This document shows positions 25,900 to 34,763 of a stretch of 64,000 nucleotides of DNA, in pieces. This DNA is from Pseudobutyrivibrio xylanivorans (GTDB lineage: Bacteria > Bacillota > Clostridia > Lachnospirales > Lachnospiraceae). The DNA lies in contig NZ_VTVE01000006.1 of assembly GCF_010906925.1 (NCBI RefSeq), positions 1 to 64,000 of the forward strand. The letters run 5' to 3'. The position numbers and the translations under genes were made by a program. Under the pieces are notes generated by a model. The model did no database searches. It saw nothing but the letters and a program-made list of their open reading frames with translations, and was not told the DNA's origin. The number at the start of each line of letters is the position of its first letter. Position 1 is the stretch's first letter.

Positions 25900-27201
25900 T
25901 CACTTAACTTCCAATTCTACACTAACAAATTGGTCAGAATTATCACTATTTGAAATCACCGTATCAACGCATATATTTCCTTCATCACTGACAGTAAACT
26001 CTGTGGTTGCCTCTACGGAAAATGAATCCCCTGCATTATGAAATGTTCCTTCATGCACATTTGCTTTTGCAGTTCCTCCCATTGGCACACCTAACACATC
26101 TCCAACAGTTACATCTTCACTATTTTCCACATTTTCCTCAATAGTTGACGATGATTGATATCCTGCAATATATTGTACCTTCTCTTCATTTCCTACCTGT
26201 GTTGGGAAATCATAAATTAATGATGCAACCGTGTTCGGACATCTTTCTGGTGCATGTTCAGCTGTTGGTTCATACTCTCCCGAAACACTATATTCATCAG
26301 AAGATGTCCACACTAATGTCAAATTAAATCGGTCTCCAACTCCTTGATATGCCCCATATACTGACTGATCATTTTCACTATGTAAAATATAATAATATAC
26401 TGTATCTCCAGACACCATTTGTACAACTATTGGCCCTGAAGGAGTTGGTGCAGGATCAGGCGTTGGATTTGGACTTGGCGCTGGGTCTGGCGCTGGGTCT
26501 GGCACTGGTGCTGGATTAGGTGCTGGATTAGGCGCTGGAGCAGGCGCTGGAGCAGGCGCTGGAGCAGGCGCTGGAGTAGGCGCTGGAGCTGAACTTGGTG
26601 GTGGACCTGGAGTCTCCACTGAAGTTACTTCAAGCCTCTTTCCATAAACCACCTCAGCTACTTCATAAAAGCTATCAGTACCAAATAACTTTGCAGCAAA
26701 ATATACTGCTGGTGTAATTATAATAGAAGAATCAGCTAATGAAACAACAGTAATATTTCTATTAGCACATGCCTCTAATGTAGGCTCAATTCTATCTTCA
26801 CTATCAAAATAAATAAGATAATGCTCATAATATTTAACTGGATTATTTCCAAATTCAATATATAAATCCGTATTCAAAGCTCGATATGCTGAAGGGTTAA
26901 AAAATGGGCAGCAGTCTCTACCTTCAAAAACACCATAATTAATAAAGTGATTAAGCAAAGCCTCATAACTATCGCCATATTCATCTACTACATCACTATT
27001 ATTCCTTTTATAAAAATCATAATCAAAAAATACTTTTAATATGTTAACCTCATCTTCGCTAAGAGTTCGATATTTAACTCTTGTCATATCTTCAGCTTGA
27101 GTGAGGGTTTTGGCATTACTAGTTATAGGCATAACAATAAAAGCAACCATTACAGTTACTATAATTGAAAATAGAATTGTAAAGATATGCCTCTTTTCCA
27201 T
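25900..27201 (-). CDS. Secreted protein with Asn-Asp repeats and Pro-Ala linker
   Basis: 433 residues with an N-terminal signal or anchor helix (about 7-29). Two copies of a repeat of the form F..DFY...N.DV...YGD...LL.HF.. lie at about 57-95 and 100-137; similar repeats occur in secreted Lachnospiraceae proteins. A Pro-Ala/Asp/Asn linker (about 200-255) joins this to a C-terminal beta-rich domain (257-433) that may bind a ligand. Function unknown. Confidence 0.75.
   Translation of the reverse strand: MEKRHIFTILFSIIVTVMVAFIVMPITSNAKTLTQAEDMTRVKYRTLSEDEVNILKVFFDYDFYKRNNSDVVDEYGDSYEALLNHFINYGVFEGRDCCPFFNPSAYRALNTDLYIEFGNNPVKYYEHYLIYFDSEDRIEPTLEACANRNITVVSLADSSIIITPAVYFAAKLFGTDSFYEVAEVVYGKRLEVTSVETPGPPPSSAPAPTPAPAPAPAPAPAPAPNPAPNPAPVPDPAPDPAPSPNPTPDPAPTPSGPIVVQMVSGDTVYYYILHSENDQSVYGAYQGVGDRFNLTLVWTSSDEYSVSGEYEPTAEHAPERCPNTVASLIYDFPTQVGNEEKVQYIAGYQSSSTIEENVENSEDVTVGDVLGVPMGGTAKANVHEGTFHNAGDSFSVEATTEFTVSDEGNICVDTVISNSDNSDQFVSVELEVK
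26478..26590. repeat. Tandem 12-bp repeats encoding the Pro-Ala linker
   Basis: GGCGCTGGAGCA is repeated in tandem, with variant units on both sides, giving (APAP)n in the protein on the minus strand. Such repeats can change copy number without shifting the frame. Confidence 0.75.
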
Positions 27202-27310
27202 TCACACTACCCCATAGTAAACCTATGATAATAAATATATATTAATATATATTTGTGGCTAAAAAAAGTGTAAATGGCAAACTTTCAATGAAAATCAACT
27301 CTATAATACT

Positions 27311-27340
27311 TAAAGGCGAGCCCATCTGGACTCGCCTTTA
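27311..27340 (-). terminator. Terminator of the butyrate operon
   Basis: A perfect 10-bp stem TAAAGGCGAG/CTCGCCTTTA with a 10-nt loop, about 80 bp after the etfA stop. The T-run is short, so its efficiency is uncertain. Confidence 0.6.
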
Positions 27341-27419
27341 ATAAAATTAAAGAAAGAAATTATAGGAAAAATCTAATCTTCGGAAAGAGTAGATATTGCC
27401 CCATTTTAATTGGACCGAA

Positions 27420-28463
27420 TTACTTGTTAGCTAACTCAGCCTTAAGTGCCTCAGTAAGAGCTGGAACAATCTTGTTAAGATCACCAACGATACCGTAATC
27501 AGCTACGTCAAAGATAGGAGCTGTCTCATCCTTGTTGATAGCGATGATAATATCTGACTCTTCCATACCTGCTGTATGCTGAATAGCACCAGAGATACCG
27601 ATTGCAAAATATACGTTAGGACGTACAGTCTTACCTGTCTGACCTACCTGAAGATCCTTTGGCTTCCAGCCTGAATCTACAACGGCACGTGAGCAAGATA
27701 CTGTAGCACCAAGAACCTCTGCAAGATCATCAAGAAGCTTGAAGTTCTCTGCAGAACCAACACCACGACCACCAGATACAAGAATCTTTGCATCCATGAT
27801 ATCAACTGTTGTTGCAACGTTCTTTACAATATTAAGAATCTCAACGAATCTGTTGTTCTCTTTGATTTCTGGGTTGAAGTTGATAACTTCTGCCTTGCGG
27901 CCAGCAACCTTATCAAGCTTCTGCATAACACCAGGACGAACTGTAGCCATCTGTGGACGGTTGTCTGGGCATGCGATTGTAGCGATTGTGTTACCACCGA
28001 ATGCTGGACGAGTCATAAGAAGCTGATTGTGCTTCTGCTCCTGACCTTCTCTAGCCTGAAGTGGGAAATCACCAATCTCAAGTGATGTACAGTCAGCTGT
28101 AAGACCTGTCTGAACTCTAGCTGAAACTGTAGGACCAAGATCACGACCGATTGCTGTTGCACCAACAAGCATGATCTCTGGCTTGTACTCATTAATATAA
28201 GCTGTAAGAGCCTGTGCATATGGCTCTGTACGATATGTCTCAAGTGCTGGATCATCGATAACAACAACCTTGTCTGCACCGTACTCACCAAGCTCATCTG
28301 CAAGGTTTGCGATACCCTTACCAAGTACTACTGCTGTTACGTCTGTTCCTAAATCTGCTGCAAGCTCGTGTGCCTTGCCGATAAGTTCGAAGGCAATTGA
28401 GCTAAGTTTATTATCAACCTGCTGAGCGAATATAGCTACGCCCTTGTATTCTTCTAATGACAT
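27420..28463 (-). CDS. etfA: Electron transfer flavoprotein alpha subunit
   Basis: A 347-residue EtfA. The C-terminal FAD domain is clear (SGGRGVGSAENF, ISGAIQHTAGM, AINKDETAPIF). With EtfB and Bcd it should form the bifurcating complex that couples crotonyl-CoA reduction by NADH to ferredoxin reduction. Last gene of the operon, 18 bp after etfB, and followed by a hairpin. Confidence 0.96.
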   Translation of the reverse strand: MSLEEYKGVAIFAQQVDNKLSSIAFELIGKAHELAADLGTDVTAVVLGKGIANLADELGEYGADKVVVIDDPALETYRTEPYAQALTAYINEYKPEIMLVGATAIGRDLGPTVSARVQTGLTADCTSLEIGDFPLQAREGQEQKHNQLLMTRPAFGGNTIATIACPDNRPQMATVRPGVMQKLDKVAGRKAEVINFNPEIKENNRFVEILNIVKNVATTVDIMDAKILVSGGRGVGSAENFKLLDDLAEVLGATVSCSRAVVDSGWKPKDLQVGQTGKTVRPNVYFAIGISGAIQHTAGMEESDIIIAINKDETAPIFDVADYGIVGDLNKIVPALTEALKAELANK

Positions 28464-28481
28464 TCTATTTGCCTCCTCTTA

Positions 28482-29264
28482 TTAAATTACATGCTTTTCT
28501 TTAAGCTTGCTAACGATGTACTCTACTGACTCCTTAGGGTCAAGAGCTACCTTCTCGCCTGCGCCCTTACGTACCTTATCAGATGCCTTAGCAATCTTTG
28601 TTGGAGAACCAGCAAGACCGATGTTAGCATCATCAAGATCTGTAAGATCATCTCTACCCCAAACTGTTACTTCCTTATCGAATGCATCGAAAATTCCGCC
28701 TGGAGTCATGTAACGTGGCTCGTTGAGCTCTGCAAGAGCTGTAATAAGACAAGGCATCTGTGCCTTGATCTCATGATATCTATCCTCATACTGACGCTGA
28801 ACGATAACGCTGTTACCCTCAACTTTGATAGCCTCAGCATAAGAGATTACAGGAAGGCCAAGGTGCTCAGCGATCTGAGGACCAACCTGTGCTGTATCAC
28901 CATCGATAGCCTGACGACCTGTGATAATAAGATCGTAATCAAGCTTCTTAAGACCAGCTGCAATTGTAGAAGAAGTTGCCCATGTATCAGCACCACCAAG
29001 GCGTCTATCTGTGATAAGAACTGCCTCATCAGCACCCATAGCAAGAGCCTCACGAAGCATATCATCAGCCTTTGGAAGACCCATTGTTACAACTGTTACC
29101 TTTGCACCTGTCTCATCCTTAAGACGAAGAGCAGCCTCAAGACCTGCCTTGTCATCTGGATTCATAATTGCGAGCATTGAAGCTCTATCAAGAGTTCCAT
29201 CTGGGTTAAACTTTACGCCGCCCTTTGTATCAGGAACCTGTTTAATACATACTACGATATTCAT
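28482..29264 (-). CDS. etfB: Electron transfer flavoprotein beta subunit
   Basis: A 260-residue EtfB with the family start MNIVVCIKQVPDT and the signature near GRQAIDGDTAQVGPQIAE. It binds NADH and the bifurcating FAD between the subunits in Bcd-EtfAB complexes. It lies between bcd and etfA with 33- and 18-bp gaps, clearly one transcript. Confidence 0.96.
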   Translation of the reverse strand: MNIVVCIKQVPDTKGGVKFNPDGTLDRASMLAIMNPDDKAGLEAALRLKDETGAKVTVVTMGLPKADDMLREALAMGADEAVLITDRRLGGADTWATSSTIAAGLKKLDYDLIITGRQAIDGDTAQVGPQIAEHLGLPVISYAEAIKVEGNSVIVQRQYEDRYHEIKAQMPCLITALAELNEPRYMTPGGIFDAFDKEVTVWGRDDLTDLDDANIGLAGSPTKIAKASDKVRKGAGEKVALDPKESVEYIVSKLKEKHVI

Positions 29265-29297
29265 GTATTTAATCTCCTTTAACTAAAAAAGTGTTAA

Positions 29298-30467
29298 TTA
29301 CTTGAGCATTGCGCCAGAGATAACAAGTCTCTGAACCTCAGATGTTCCTTCGTAAATTTCTGTGATCTTAGCATCACGCATCATACGCTCAACATCGTAC
29401 TCTCTTGTATAACCGTAACCACCGTGAAGCTGTACAGCCTTTGTAGTAACAGCCATAGCTGCCTCAGCTGCGAAAAGCTTAGCCTCAGCTGCCTCGATAG
29501 AGTAGCTTGTTCTGTGATCCTGTGTATAAATGTCCTTTGTGCATGCAGCATTGTATACAAGATACTTAGCAGCATCCATACGAGCCTTCATATCAGCAAG
29601 CTGGAATGCTGTGTTCTGGAATGCAGCGATTGGACGACCAAACTGCTTTCTTTCCTTTACGAAATCGATTGTTGCATCGATTGAGCCCTCGCCAATACCA
29701 AGAGCCTGAGCAGCGATACCAATACGTCCACCATCAAGTGTGTGCATAGCGATACCAAATCCCTTACCTCTTGGTCCAAGGATGTTATCCTTTGGAATAC
29801 GGCAATCCTGGAAGATAAGCTCGTATGTAGAAGAAGCACGGATACCCATCTTCTTCTCCTTTGTACCGAATGTAAATCCTGGTGTATCCTTCTCAACGAT
29901 GAAAGCTGAGAACTTCTTAGACTTACGTCCCTTAGCATCCTCAACGATATCTGTTACAGCGAATACGATGTAGATATCAGCTTCCTTACCGTTTGTGATG
30001 AAGCACTTAGAACCGTTAAGTACCCAAGAATCTCCATCCTCTACAGCCTTACACTGAGCACCCTGTGCATCTGTACCAGCACCTGGCTCTGTAAGTGCGA
30101 AAGCACCAAGCTTCTTACCACTAGCAAGTGGAACTAAGAACTTCTGCTTCTGCTCTTCTGTACCGTATGTAAGAATAGGATCGCAGCAAAGAGATGTATG
30201 TGCTGAAACGATAACACCTGTTGTACCGCAAACCTTTGAAAGCTCTTCTACACACATAACGTATGTAAGAACATCACAGCCCTGTCCACCGTACTCCTTT
30301 GGAATTGGAATACCCATGAAACCGTACTTCATCATCTTCTCAACGTTTTCACGAGGGAACTGCTCTGTCTCATCAATTTCCTGAGCAAGTGGCTTTACTT
30401 CGTTCTGAGCAAACTCTCTGAACAACTGTCTAGCCATCTCATGCTTTTTGTCTAATGTAAAATCCAT
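29298..30467 (-). CDS. bcd: Butyryl-CoA dehydrogenase
   Basis: A 389-residue acyl-CoA dehydrogenase. The FAD/substrate signatures [11 protein letters not shown] and [12 protein letters not shown] are present, and the catalytic Glu is in [10 protein letters not shown]. With EtfAB it reduces crotonyl-CoA to butyryl-CoA. A 213-bp gap containing palindromic element copy B separates it from hbd upstream. Confidence 0.95.
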   Translation of the reverse strand: MDFTLDKKHEMARQLFREFAQNEVKPLAQEIDETEQFPRENVEKMMKYGFMGIPIPKEYGGQGCDVLTYVMCVEELSKVCGTTGVIVSAHTSLCCDPILTYGTEEQKQKFLVPLASGKKLGAFALTEPGAGTDAQGAQCKAVEDGDSWVLNGSKCFITNGKEADIYIVFAVTDIVEDAKGRKSKKFSAFIVEKDTPGFTFGTKEKKMGIRASSTYELIFQDCRIPKDNILGPRGKGFGIAMHTLDGGRIGIAAQALGIGEGSIDATIDFVKERKQFGRPIAAFQNTAFQLADMKARMDAAKYLVYNAACTKDIYTQDHRTSYSIEAAEAKLFAAEAAMAVTTKAVQLHGGYGYTREYDVERMMRDAKITEIYEGTSEVQRLVISGAMLK

Positions 30468-30520
30468 GATCTGAATCTCCTTAATTTTATTAACAATCCA
30501 TTGCCCTTAGTTAATCGCCC

Positions 30521-30604
30521 GCCCGTTACAGCAACAAGCCTAATGATTTCTCCGCTCGACTACATGTCTCGCTTGAGAAATATTAGAGCTTGTTTCTTAC
30601 AGGC
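30521..30604 (-). repeat. Palindromic intergenic element, copy B
   Basis: 84 bp between hbd and bcd, 54 bp before the bcd start. Minus-strand stems: GCCTGT/ACGGGC, CAAGC/GCTTG, CTAAT/ATTAG, ATTTCT/AGAAAT, GAC/GTC at the tip, with the same AGCGA/GAGCGG loop as copies A and C. An outer pair ATCCATTGC/GCAATGGAT (about 30496-30504 and 30621-30629) extends the palindrome. Confidence 0.78.
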
Positions 30605-30680
30605 TATTTAAGCTCTTTGAGCAATGGATCTATATAAACAATTTAAAGCCTCATCTGGCTTATTAACGTAACGAATTAAA

Positions 30681-31553
30681 TTACTGTGCATCTACTGCTG
30701 TCTTTGTGCGATCTGCGTTGTATACGTAGAATCCCTTACCAGACTTGCAACCAAGGTTGCCACCGCGAACCATCTTACGAAGAAGTGGGCAAGCACGATA
30801 CTTGCTGTCGCCTGTCTCGTTGTAAAGAACATCCATGATAGCAAGGCAGATATCAAGACCGATGAAATCACCAAGCTCAAGTGGTCCCATTGGGTGGTTA
30901 GCACCAAGCTTCATAGCAGCATCGATACCAGCGATATCAGAAACACCTTCCATCTTGATGAAAGCAGCTTCGTTAATCATTGGGATAAGGATACGGTTAA
31001 CTACGAAACCAGCAGCCTCGTTAACCTGTACTGGAGTCTTTCCGATCTCCTCAGAAATCTTAACGATCTTGTCAACTGTCTCCTGTGGAGTGTTAACGCC
31101 TGCAATTACCTCAACAAGCTTCATTCTGTCAGCTGGGTTGAAGAAGTGCATACCGATCATTGGACGGTTAAGACCGTTACCAATCTCAGTAATTGAAAGT
31201 GAAGATGTGTTTGAAGCGAAGATGCAATCAGCCTTAGCGATCTCATCAAGCTCCTTGAATGTAGTCTTCTTAACTTCCATGTTCTCGAATGCAGCCTCAA
31301 CGATAAGGTCACAATCCTTGCAAAGGTTTTCCTTAAGGCCTGGAGTAATCTTAGCTAAGATAGCATCTACAGCTGCCTGCTCCATTTTACCTTTCTCAAC
31401 AAGTCTTGCATAACCCTTAGCAATCTTGTCTTTTCCGCCTTCAGCCCACTCCTGCTTAATATCGCAAAGAGCTACTTCATAACCATCAACCTGAGCAAAT
31501 GCCTTAGCAATACCCTGGCCCATTGTACCTGCGCCAATTACGCCTACTTTCAT
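30681..31553 (-). CDS. hbd: 3-hydroxybutyryl-CoA dehydrogenase
   Basis: A 290-residue NAD-dependent dehydrogenase converting acetoacetyl-CoA to 3-hydroxybutyryl-CoA. The Rossmann motif GAGTMGQGIA (7-16) opens the protein, and GMHFFNPADRMKLVEV with the catalytic His and NRILIPMINEA follow. It lies between palindromic copies C (upstream) and B (downstream) in the butyrate cluster. Confidence 0.96.
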   Translation of the reverse strand: MKVGVIGAGTMGQGIAKAFAQVDGYEVALCDIKQEWAEGGKDKIAKGYARLVEKGKMEQAAVDAILAKITPGLKENLCKDCDLIVEAAFENMEVKKTTFKELDEIAKADCIFASNTSSLSITEIGNGLNRPMIGMHFFNPADRMKLVEVIAGVNTPQETVDKIVKISEEIGKTPVQVNEAAGFVVNRILIPMINEAAFIKMEGVSDIAGIDAAMKLGANHPMGPLELGDFIGLDICLAIMDVLYNETGDSKYRACPLLRKMVRGGNLGCKSGKGFYVYNADRTKTAVDAQ

Positions 31554-31607
31554 TTTTATTCCTCCTAATATTTTTAGTACGCTCCAGTTAATCTATGCTT
31601 TCACATT

Positions 31608-31691
31608 GCCTGTCACGGCTACAAGCCTGATGATTTCTCCGCTCGACAGCACGTCTCGCTAAAGAAATATCAGAGCTTGATGCCTACAGGC
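31608..31691 (-). repeat. Palindromic intergenic element, copy C
   Basis: 84 bp between thl and hbd, 55 bp before the hbd start. Minus-strand stems: GCCTGT/ACAGGC, GGC/GCC, CAAGC/GCTTG, CTGAT/ATCAG, ATTTCT/AGAAAT, GAC/GTC. Against copy A, GGC/GCC replaces GTT/AAC and CTGAT/ATCAG replaces TTGG/CCAA; both arms change together. A weaker outer pair (about 31590 and 31708) extends it. Confidence 0.78.
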
Positions 31692-31783
31692 TATTGAATA
31701 TGCATATATTCACTGTCGCTCACTTAAATTTTTTAGTTTGTTGAATAATATAAATATTCAAAAGTCGCTTATCGTCTTAACGA

Positions 31784-32986
31784 TTAGCCTTCGTACTTCT
31801 CGATGATTGTAGCACAACCCATACCACCACCGATGCAGAGTGTAGCAAGACCCTTCTTGTACTCTGGATTGTGAATCATATCGTAGATAAGTGTTACGAG
31901 GATACGAGCACCTGAAGCTCCAACTGGATGTCCAAGAGCGATAGCACCACCGTTTGGATTAAGCTTCTTAAGATCGAAGCCAAGATCCTTACCTACTGCA
32001 ACTGACTGTGCAGCAAATGCCTCGTTAGCCTCATATACATCAAGATCATCAATTGTAAGACCAGCCTTAGCAAGAGCCTTCTTTGTTGCTGGAACAGGAC
32101 CAACACCCATGATCTCTGGAGCACATCCGCCAAGTGCACCAGCTACGAAAGTAGCGAGTGGCTTAACACCAAGCTCCTTAGCCTTCTCCTCTGACATAAC
32201 AACAAGTGCAGCTGCACCATCGTTGATACCAGAAGCATTACCAGCTGTAACAACTCCGTCTGGATATAAAGCCTTAAGCTTTGCAAGACCTTCCATTGTT
32301 GTACCAGGTCTTGGGCCTTCGTCTGTATCGAAGATAACTGTCTCTTTCTTCTTCTTGATTTCGATAGGAACGATCTCATCCTTGAATGCACCAGACTCGA
32401 TAGCTGCGCAAGCCTTGTTCTGAGAGTTAACTGCGAACTCATCAAGCTCTTCTCTTGTAAGCTTCCACTGCTCAGCTACATTATCAGCTGTCTTAATCAT
32501 GTGATAGTCATTATATGCATCCCAAAGAGCATCCTTAACCATTGTATCTACTAAAGCGCCCTGGCTGTTTGATGGCCAAGTCATTCTATAACCATAACGT
32601 CCGTTTGGAAGTGCAAATGGAGCGAGTGACATGTTCTCCATACCACCTGCTACAACTACATCAGCATCACCAGCGATGATCATCTGTGCTGCCTGGTTAA
32701 CACAGTTAAGACCAGAACCACAAACAACGTTTGTTGTAACTGCTGTTGTCTCGTTTGGAAGACCAGCCTTGATAGCTGCCTGACGAGCAACGTTCTGTCC
32801 TAAACCTGCCTGGATAACGCAACCCATGTATACGTGCTCTACGTCCTCTGGCTTGATACCAGCTCTCTTAACTGCTTCCTTAATTACTGTAGCACCTAAG
32901 TCAACTGCTGGAATTGCACTGAGTGATCCACCCATAGTGCCGATTGCTGTTCTACATGCACTAGCAATAACTACTTTTTTTCCCAT
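31784..32986 (-). CDS. thl: Acetyl-CoA acetyltransferase (thiolase)
   Basis: A 400-residue thiolase that condenses two acetyl-CoA, the first step to butyrate. The acylated Cys89 is in [19 protein letters not shown] and the second Cys384 in CIGGGMGCA complete the site. First gene of the cluster, behind three Rex-like operators. AAAGGAG precedes the ATG. Confidence 0.96.
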   Translation of the reverse strand: MGKKVVIASACRTAIGTMGGSLSAIPAVDLGATVIKEAVKRAGIKPEDVEHVYMGCVIQAGLGQNVARQAAIKAGLPNETTAVTTNVVCGSGLNCVNQAAQMIIAGDADVVVAGGMENMSLAPFALPNGRYGYRMTWPSNSQGALVDTMVKDALWDAYNDYHMIKTADNVAEQWKLTREELDEFAVNSQNKACAAIESGAFKDEIVPIEIKKKKETVIFDTDEGPRPGTTMEGLAKLKALYPDGVVTAGNASGINDGAAALVVMSEEKAKELGVKPLATFVAGALGGCAPEIMGVGPVPATKKALAKAGLTIDDLDVYEANEAFAAQSVAVGKDLGFDLKKLNPNGGAIALGHPVGASGARILVTLIYDMIHNPEYKKGLATLCIGGGMGCATIIEKYEG

Positions 32987-33091
32987 GTTTCTTTCTCCTT
33001 TTTAAGAAATACTTTTTTGTTTCCGGTGACTAACATCTAATAATTCTTCAAAATTACGTTGTACAAATTAAACAAATTGCTTTGCGAAAAT

Positions 33092-33109
33092 CTGTTAATT
33101 TTTTAACGA
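33092..33109. promoter_or_regulatory. Rex-like operator 1
   Basis: CTGTTAATTTTTTAACGA matches 12 of 14 defined positions of TTGTTAAnnnnTTAACAA. It lies about 105 bp upstream of the thl start, in the expected 5' leader or promoter. Confidence 0.65.
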
Positions 33110-33146
33110 ACATTTCTCAAAAAAAATAGACCTCAGTACGCCGCCG

Positions 33147-33164
33147 TTGTGAAAATATTAACAT
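33147..33164. promoter_or_regulatory. Rex-like operator 2
   Basis: TTGTGAAAATATTAACAT matches 13 of 14 positions if both known half-site forms (TTGTGAA and TTGTTAA) are allowed. It overlaps a possible -10 box. Confidence 0.72.
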
Positions 33165-33187
33165 AAGTGACTTTAAATTACAATCAA
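33160..33187 (-). promoter_or_regulatory. Possible thl promoter
   Basis: Minus strand TTGATT (33187-33182), a 16-bp spacer and TATGTT (33165-33160). Neither box is strong; the overlap with Rex operator 2 is the main reason to propose it. Confidence 0.4.
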
Positions 33188-33264
33188 AAATTTTGTCATT
33201 ATTGTATAGACAATGACTTTTTTCTGAATATTCTTCTTCCTTTTAGCCAATTCTCACACTCTGC

Positions 33265-33282
33265 TCGTTAAAAAATTATCAA
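33265..33282. promoter_or_regulatory. Rex-like operator 3
   Basis: TCGTTAAAAAATTATCAA matches 12 of 14 positions of the Rex consensus, about 100 bp upstream of operator 2. The central AT-run weakens the case for this copy alone. Confidence 0.5.
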
Positions 33283-33439
33283 GAAACCTTGATTTTTCGT
33301 TTAAATGGAAACTTTTCCCACAAAAATCAGTTTCTAAATTGTGTCTATCAGCGTGAAAATTTTAATTAAATTCATACACGCCAAATCCCTACAAACCTTG
33401 AATATTCAAGTTTTTTGCAACAAAAAAGAACAACTGCCG

Positions 33440-34762
33440 TTAACTGACAGTTGCTCCATCTGTATTCTTAGTGTTTAAAGGTAGCGTGACCTTCACACAG
33501 AATTCGTAATCTTTTGCTTCTATTGTAAGATCGCCATGGTTATCATTAACATTCTTTCTTATATTATTAATCCCAAAACCATGATTTTCTTTGTCTAACT
33601 TTGTAGTCTCTATAGCATCAATATCATCTATTCTTTCGTTCGCCATAGAATTTCTCACAGTCAACTGAGCATATTTATTGCCTTCCCTTAAATGAATATG
33701 TATATATTTTTTCCTGTCCTCAGCAATGTGCTTTTGCGCCTCAATGGCGTTTACAATCATATTTGAATAAATAGAAGAAAGAGCAATCTCATCAATGAGG
33801 ATAGGCCTCATCAACCTTCCCTCTAGCCTTAGCTCTATATCCTTATCTAAATGCTCCGCATAATAATTAGTCAGAGCATCGATTATCGTATTTCCGATAC
33901 TATATCCTTTGCTCACCAAAACGCTGGTCTTATCATACAGCTTCTCGATATACTGCTTCAGCTCATCATAATTACCGTCATCCATTAGACTCTTTAGGCA
34001 GATCATATGATTATTCATATCGTGACGATATTTTTTTGTCTCCGCTTCCTTATCCAGTAACGATATATAATAATTTTTCTGAGTCTCGTATAATTCTCGC
34101 TCGGCCTTAGCATATTCCTGCACCTTTTCAACCAGCCACTTTTTATACAAGATATTGATTTCTAAAAGCAACAAAGACAAGGCGGCAATGGAAGTAACAA
34201 CTCTTGCAAAAATCCCTTTGAAATATGATATCTGTATCAAGTTGTAAATGCTAAATATACATATAAAAATATCCAGGCAGCCGATTGTTATTACATAATC
34301 TAAAAATTTACCGACTTTCCTTCTTCTTTCATTAATAAGGGATTCTAAAAATCTCTTTGTCAAAAAGCCAAAGATCAATACAATAGAAAGCTCCACCAGA
34401 TTATTTAAACATACATCAACGCACTTATTTCCTATATGAAAATAAGCTCCATCTGGGAAAAATGCTTTTATAGAAAGAATTATACAGTTATTAATAAGAA
34501 GCACTAAAACAGTAGATTCTATTTTCGATACAATGCTACTGTCTATTATCAAAAATACAATTATATATACTAAAAATAGCTCTATTAGGCATAGAGAGCC
34601 GTATGATATCTTGTCCTGTAAAAATCCGCTTGTTGCTATTGCAGCTAAAAATCCAAACGCAATAAAGCGCTTGTTTTTCATCTGCAAATTTGCACATTTA
34701 ATTATCCATATTGCTTCTGTAAGCAAAAAAGCAAACTCAATCAAGGACATAAAAAAATTCAT
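33440..34762 (-). CDS. AgrC-like GHKL sensor histidine kinase
   Basis: About 440 residues. Six to seven TM helices (1-215) precede a dimerisation segment with the phospho-acceptor His in KYRHDMNNHM and a GHKL ATPase with the N-box SNMIVNAIEAQ and GFGINNIRKNV. This is the HPK10 class that senses peptides. The ATG at 34762 follows GGAGG by 7 nt, 1 bp after the regulator stop. No agrB/agrD genes are nearby. Confidence 0.92.
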   Translation of the reverse strand: MNFFMSLIEFAFLLTEAIWIIKCANLQMKNKRFIAFGFLAAIATSGFLQDKISYGSLCLIELFLVYIIVFLIIDSSIVSKIESTVLVLLINNCIILSIKAFFPDGAYFHIGNKCVDVCLNNLVELSIVLIFGFLTKRFLESLINERRRKVGKFLDYVITIGCLDIFICIFSIYNLIQISYFKGIFARVVTSIAALSLLLLEINILYKKWLVEKVQEYAKAERELYETQKNYYISLLDKEAETKKYRHDMNNHMICLKSLMDDGNYDELKQYIEKLYDKTSVLVSKGYSIGNTIIDALTNYYAEHLDKDIELRLEGRLMRPILIDEIALSSIYSNMIVNAIEAQKHIAEDRKKYIHIHLREGNKYAQLTVRNSMANERIDDIDAIETTKLDKENHGFGINNIRKNVNDNHGDLTIEAKDYEFCVKVTLPLNTKNTDGATVS

Positions 34763-34763
34763 A

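Larger units (their letters stand above)
32987..33439. other. 453-bp regulatory gap upstream of thl
   Basis: No gene. It holds the thl promoter region with three Rex-like operators and a small stem GTCATT/AATGAC near 33196-33218. The right end follows the sensor kinase stop; I saw no strong terminator for that gene. Confidence 0.65.

Noticed and set aside
26478-26590. CRISPR array
   Set aside because: The repeats are 12-bp, contiguous and in frame inside a gene; no spacers.
28773-29180. Long plus-strand frame inside etfB
   Set aside because: It is an antisense shadow of a well-conserved gene without its own start signal.
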